Assembly (NCBI GenBank): GCA_030617565.1
Contig: JAUWVE010000063.1
Coordinates: 1 to 8,276, forward strand
Direction: 5' to 3'
DNA: 8,276 nt
Source: Gammaproteobacteria bacterium
GTDB lineage: Bacteria > Pseudomonadota > Gammaproteobacteria > BMS3Bbin11
The position numbers and the translations under genes are program-made. This document shows positions 5,506-8,276 of the stretch, piece after piece (positions within the stretch are counted from its first letter, which is position 1; each line of letters opens with the position of its first letter). A model generated the notes under the pieces. It made no database searches. It was not told the DNA's origin and saw only the letters and a program-made list of their open reading frames with translations.

Positions 5506-6711
5506 ATGAGTAATGCTAATCCATCTTTGAGCCATGGTGATCGCTGGCTGCTGCCAATCGGTGTCGAAGAAACGCTGCCGACAGAAGCTGCTCAAATAGA
5601 AAGCCTGCGCCGAAAGGTGCTGGACCTGCTTGATAGCTGGGGCTACGACCTGGTGATGCCACCGTTGATGGAATATCTTGATTCCCTGCTCACAGGGGTA
5701 GGGCACGGCCTGGAAATTGAAACCTTTAAACTGACGGACCAGGTGAGCGGAAGAATGATGGGTGTGCGTGCAGACATGACGCCGCAGGTTGCCCGCATCG
5801 ATGCCCATTATTTACACAATGACGGGGCAAACCGTCTTTGTTATTTCGGGCCGGTGCTGCGTACTCGACCGGATTGCCTGGGCTGTTCGCGTGTCCCGTT
5901 ACAGCTCGGCGCCGAGTTGTTCGGTGTGAAAGGCTACCAGGCCGATATAGAGATTGTTGAGCTGCTGGTAGAAACACTGCATACCATAGGGCTTGATAAG
6001 CTGCATGTTGATCTTGGTCACGTGGGAATATTTCAGGCACTGGCAGCAGCAGAGGGCCTGAATACTGATGCTCAGGATCAACTGGTAGAGGTGATCAGTA
6101 GTCGTGCCGGAGATGATGTAGCACAGCTTTGTCAATCACTGGGCTTGTCAGAAAATGCCTCAGAACTGTTTATTTTAATGACGGCAAGCAGTGGCGAGGT
6201 AGATAGTCTGTCCGGGCTGGTAGAAAAATATTCTGCGGTCTCAGAAGAAGTGAAAGCAGCCTTTCAAAACCTGTCCCGCATAGCAAGCAGTTTGAAAAAG
6301 CGTCTGCCAGCTACACGTCTCTACTATGATCTCGCTGAGCTAAAAGGAAAGAGTTACCACAATGGCCTGGTTTTCTCTGTCTACACTCAAGGTTCTGGCC
6401 GGGCAATAGCCTACGGTGGGCGCTATGATGATATCGGGATCGATTTTGGCAGAGCCAGAGCGGCAACCGGCTTCAGTCTTGATCTTCGTGCCGTTTCCGG
6501 GCTGAGCAAACAATCTGATACAGATGCGGCAGACGCGTCTACAATTATTTGTGCGCCGGATAATGACGACCCTGAACTCCTGGATGCAGTCAAAAAGCTG
6601 CGTCTGGATGGCCAGCGGGTTGTTTATTGTTATGACAATGAACAAACTGATACTGATGGTAAAAACACGGCTAATCTGGTCAGACAGGATGGCAAGTGGA
6701 TAGTGCAATAA
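5506..6711 (+). CDS. hisZ: ATP phosphoribosyltransferase regulatory subunit HisZ
   Basis: HisZ is a catalytically inactive paralogue of histidyl-tRNA synthetase that associates with the short form of HisG to catalyse and feedback-regulate the first step of histidine synthesis. The 401-aa protein has the class II aaRS-like core. This includes WLLPIGVEETLP (14-25), the motif-2-like GVRADMTPQVARIDAH (86-101), PVLRTRPD (116-123), PLQLGAELFGVKGYQADIEI (131-150), YYDLAELKGKSYHNGLVFSV (about 273-292) and AYGGRYDDIG (302-311). It lacks the HisRS anticodon-binding domain and ends in the HisZ-like tail LVRQDGKWIVQ, which separates it from HisRS. The ATG at 5506 is 9 nt after the DUF2065 stop with no strong Shine-Dalgarno. 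Its presence predicts a short HisG encoded elsewhere in the genome. The placement between the DUF2065 gene and purA is known in pseudomonads. Confidence 0.95.
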   Translation: MSNANPSLSHGDRWLLPIGVEETLPTEAAQIESLRRKVLDLLDSWGYDLVMPPLMEYLDSLLTGVGHGLEIETFKLTDQVSGRMMGVRADMTPQVARIDAHYLHNDGANRLCYFGPVLRTRPDCLGCSRVPLQLGAELFGVKGYQADIEIVELLVETLHTIGLDKLHVDLGHVGIFQALAAAEGLNTDAQDQLVEVISSRAGDDVAQLCQSLGLSENASELFILMTASSGEVDSLSGLVEKYSAVSEEVKAAFQNLSRIASSLKKRLPATRLYYDLAELKGKSYHNGLVFSVYTQGSGRAIAYGGRYDDIGIDFGRARAATGFSLDLRAVSGLSKQSDTDAADASTIICAPDNDDPELLDAVKKLRLDGQRVVYCYDNEQTDTDGKNTANLVRQDGKWIVQ

Positions 6712-6774
6712 GCAGTATATAAGTATCTTTAATCACACACATGAAAGTACAACTGGGGTTATGCGGGTATAGTT

Positions 6775-8073
6775 ATGGGTAAAAGTGTCGTTCTGATAGG
6801 AACTCAATGGGGTGATGAAGGCAAAGGCAAGATAGTTGACCTGCTGACAGACCGTGCTGATGCCGTCGCACGTTTTCAGGGTGGCCACAATGCTGGCCAT
6901 ACCCTGGTAATAGATGGTGAGAAGACCGTGCTGCACGTCATACCTTCAGGTATCCTGCGTGATAATGTCGACTGTCTGATTGGTAATGGTGTCGTTTTAT
7001 CTCTGGCGGCGATGGAAGAGGAATTGCTGCAGGTCGAAGCAAAAGGAATCGATGCTCGCTCGCGGGTAAAAATATCAGATGCGGCGCCGATCATCCTGCC
7101 ACACCATGTCGCACTGGATCAGGCCCGTGAAATTGCCCGCGGCAACAAGGCTATTGGTACAACAGGGCGAGGCATCGGGCCAGCTTATGAAGACAAGGTT
7201 GCCCGCCGTGGTTTACGCGTAGGTGATATGGCAAACCCGGACGCCTTTGCAGAAAAATTACGCCATGTGATGGAATATCACAACTACATGCTTGAACATT
7301 ACTTCAAACATGAAACTGTTGATTATCAGAAGTCACTCGATGAAACACTGGCACTGGGTGAAAAACTAAAGCCAGTGATTGCCGATGTACCGGCCTTGCT
7401 CGACAAATATCGCCGTGACGGCAAATCCATTATGTTTGAAGGCGCCCAGGGCATGCTGCTGGATATCGATCATGGAACTTACCCCTATGTTACGTCCTCA
7501 AATACCATCGCCGGCAATGCCTCCAGCGGCACCGGAGTAGGGCCCTCTACACTGGATTACACACTTGGCATCGTCAAGGCCTACACCACCCGTGTCGGTG
7601 GCGGCCCGTTCCCGACCGAACTGTTCGATGAAGATGGTGATGGCAATCACATGGGCGTCAATGGAGCCGAGTTTGGCGCCACCACAGGTCGTAAACGCCG
7701 TTGCGGCTGGCTTGATGCTGTTGCCCTTAAACGCTCACGTCAGGTCAATGGTTTTACCGGGCTGTGTGTCACCAAGCTTGATGTACTTGATGGCCTGAAG
7801 ACACTGAAAATTGCTACGGCCTATAAACTTGACGGTGAGTTAATTTATGACACACCGGGCGATGCAGATCGCCTGGAGCGCTGCGAGCCGGTATATGAAG
7901 AAATTGCAGGCTGGTCAGAATCAACCGCTGGTGCAAAGTCATATGACGACCTGCCAGCCAATGCCAAAGCCTACCTGAAACGGATCGAGGAACTGGTAGA
8001 AGCGCCTGTTGATATTATTTCGACCGGGCCTGATCGCGAAGAGACGATTATTCTGCAGCATCCGTTTGATTGA
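6775..8073 (+). CDS. purA: adenylosuccinate synthetase PurA
   Basis: PurA condenses IMP and aspartate, using GTP, to adenylosuccinate, the first committed step from IMP to AMP, in the cytoplasm. All expected motifs are present in a full-length 432-aa protein. These are the P-loop-like GTQWGDEGKGK (9-19) with the catalytic Asp14, QGGHNAGHT (35-43) with the catalytic His42, IGTTGRGIGPAYEDKVARRG (127-146), FEGAQGMLLDIDHGTYPYVT (221-240), GTGVGP (252-257), TTRVGGGPFPTE (271-282), the aspartate loop GATTGRKRRCGWLD (301-314), TKLDVLDG (333-340) and the C-terminal STGPDREETI. The 63-bp gap after hisZ holds no clear terminator, and the site upstream of the ATG has only a weak GGGTATAG-like ribosome-binding region. 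It is probably read through from hisZ, possibly with its own promoter. No PurR-type operator was seen. Confidence 0.98.
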   Translation: MGKSVVLIGTQWGDEGKGKIVDLLTDRADAVARFQGGHNAGHTLVIDGEKTVLHVIPSGILRDNVDCLIGNGVVLSLAAMEEELLQVEAKGIDARSRVKISDAAPIILPHHVALDQAREIARGNKAIGTTGRGIGPAYEDKVARRGLRVGDMANPDAFAEKLRHVMEYHNYMLEHYFKHETVDYQKSLDETLALGEKLKPVIADVPALLDKYRRDGKSIMFEGAQGMLLDIDHGTYPYVTSSNTIAGNASSGTGVGPSTLDYTLGIVKAYTTRVGGGPFPTELFDEDGDGNHMGVNGAEFGATTGRKRRCGWLDAVALKRSRQVNGFTGLCVTKLDVLDGLKTLKIATAYKLDGELIYDTPGDADRLERCEPVYEEIAGWSESTAGAKSYDDLPANAKAYLKRIEELVEAPVDIISTGPDREETIILQHPFD

Positions 8074-8087
8074 AAATGGCGGATTTA

Positions 8088-8136
8088 GGACTAAGGGCTA
8101 AGGACAAAGGACAAAGGACAAAGGACTAAAGACTAA
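8088..8136 (+). repeat. heptanucleotide array C (GGACAAA/GGACTAA x7) after purA
   Basis: Seven consecutive 7-bp units begin 15 bp after the purA stop: GGACTAA, GGGCTAA, GGACAAA (three times), GGACTAA, AGACTAA. AGGG (8137-8140) follows. Centre units are identical and the outer ones diverge, as expected of a decaying tandem array. The purine-rich AAAGG-type heptamer period is shared with arrays A and B in the hflX-hflK spacer, suggesting one dispersed class of heptanucleotide repeats. No coding potential is seen here. Confidence 0.85.
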
Positions 8137-8169
8137 AGGGCACCTCTATATATTCATGAATAATCATCT

Positions 8170-8264
8170 TGAATCCAAAAATCGCCATCTCTGCGTTAAG
8201 AACCTTCGCAATAGCTAGCTATTACGTGCGTTTCTTGCCTTGATCTGGCGAATTATGAATCCAA
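8170..8264. mobile_element. MITE-like palindromic element flanked by a 9-bp direct repeat
   Basis: An imperfect palindrome spans 8182-8251. TCGCCA at one end pairs with TGGCGA at the other, AAGAA (8198-8202) matches TTCTT (8232-8236), and the exact centre is the 14-bp perfect palindrome AATAGCTAGCTATT (8210-8223). The sequence TGAATCCAA occurs directly repeated on both sides, at 8170-8178 and 8256-8264, as a target-site duplication would. There is no coding capacity, so it would be a non-autonomous element or a large repeat-family palindrome. It could also act as a structured 3' end for purA transcripts, though no T-run follows. Mobility is inference from structure only. Confidence 0.5.
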
Positions 8265-8276
8265 TTTGTATCATCC

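Noticed and set aside
6716..6773. TATATA (6716-6721) and TATAGT (6768-6773) as purA promoter -10 elements
   Set aside because: Neither has an acceptable -35 at 16-18 bp, and the second would place the transcript start inside the purA start region.
8074..8276. Possible small gene or RNA after purA
   Set aside because: The region is accounted for by the heptamer array and the palindromic element; no start codon with ribosome-binding site or tRNA-like fold was seen.

Overview
The window is a conserved housekeeping cluster, read entirely on the + strand, in the order mutL (3' end only), miaA, hfq, hflX, hflK, hflC, a DUF2065 (YjeT-like) gene, hisZ and purA. This order, the protein sequences and the moderate GC content point to a gammaproteobacterium. 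The presence of hisZ between the DUF2065 gene and purA argues against Enterobacterales, which use a long HisG and have no HisZ. It fits the arrangement known from pseudomonads and other non-enteric gammaproteobacteria. I cannot name the genus.

Layout: 1-60 is the MutL C-terminus. 61-268 is a spacer with a perfect 21-bp inverted repeat (a REP-like pair) and a 14-bp palindrome. 269-1225 is miaA (tRNA A37 prenylation). 1226-1397 is a spacer with a plausible extended -10 promoter. 1398-1652 is hfq, and hflX overlaps its 3' end (1630-2967). 2968-3185 is a repeat-dense spacer holding two heptanucleotide arrays in opposite orientation, a hairpin repeat with a T-run, and a lone REP-like arm. 3186-5496 is hflK, hflC and the DUF2065 gene, closely packed. 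5506-6711 is hisZ and 6775-8073 is purA. 8074-8276 is non-coding and holds a third heptanucleotide array and a 70-bp palindromic element flanked by a 9-bp direct repeat.

How the genes relate: MiaA and Hfq both act on RNA and gene expression, HflX is a ribosome-associated GTPase, and HflK/HflC form the membrane SPFH complex that surrounds the FtsH protease. The small DUF2065 protein is a membrane protein of unknown role. HisZ (histidine synthesis) and PurA (AMP synthesis) are metabolic genes at the downstream end. All coding genes look intact with the expected motifs.

I found no new multigene system, CRISPR array, phage, tRNA or transposase gene. The unexplained content is in the spacers, which carry at least four kinds of short repeat: REP-like arms, AAAGGNN-type heptamer arrays, an ATTCCGGC hairpin repeat and a MITE-like palindrome. 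One heptamer array runs through the hflX stop codon and forms the last residues of HflX.
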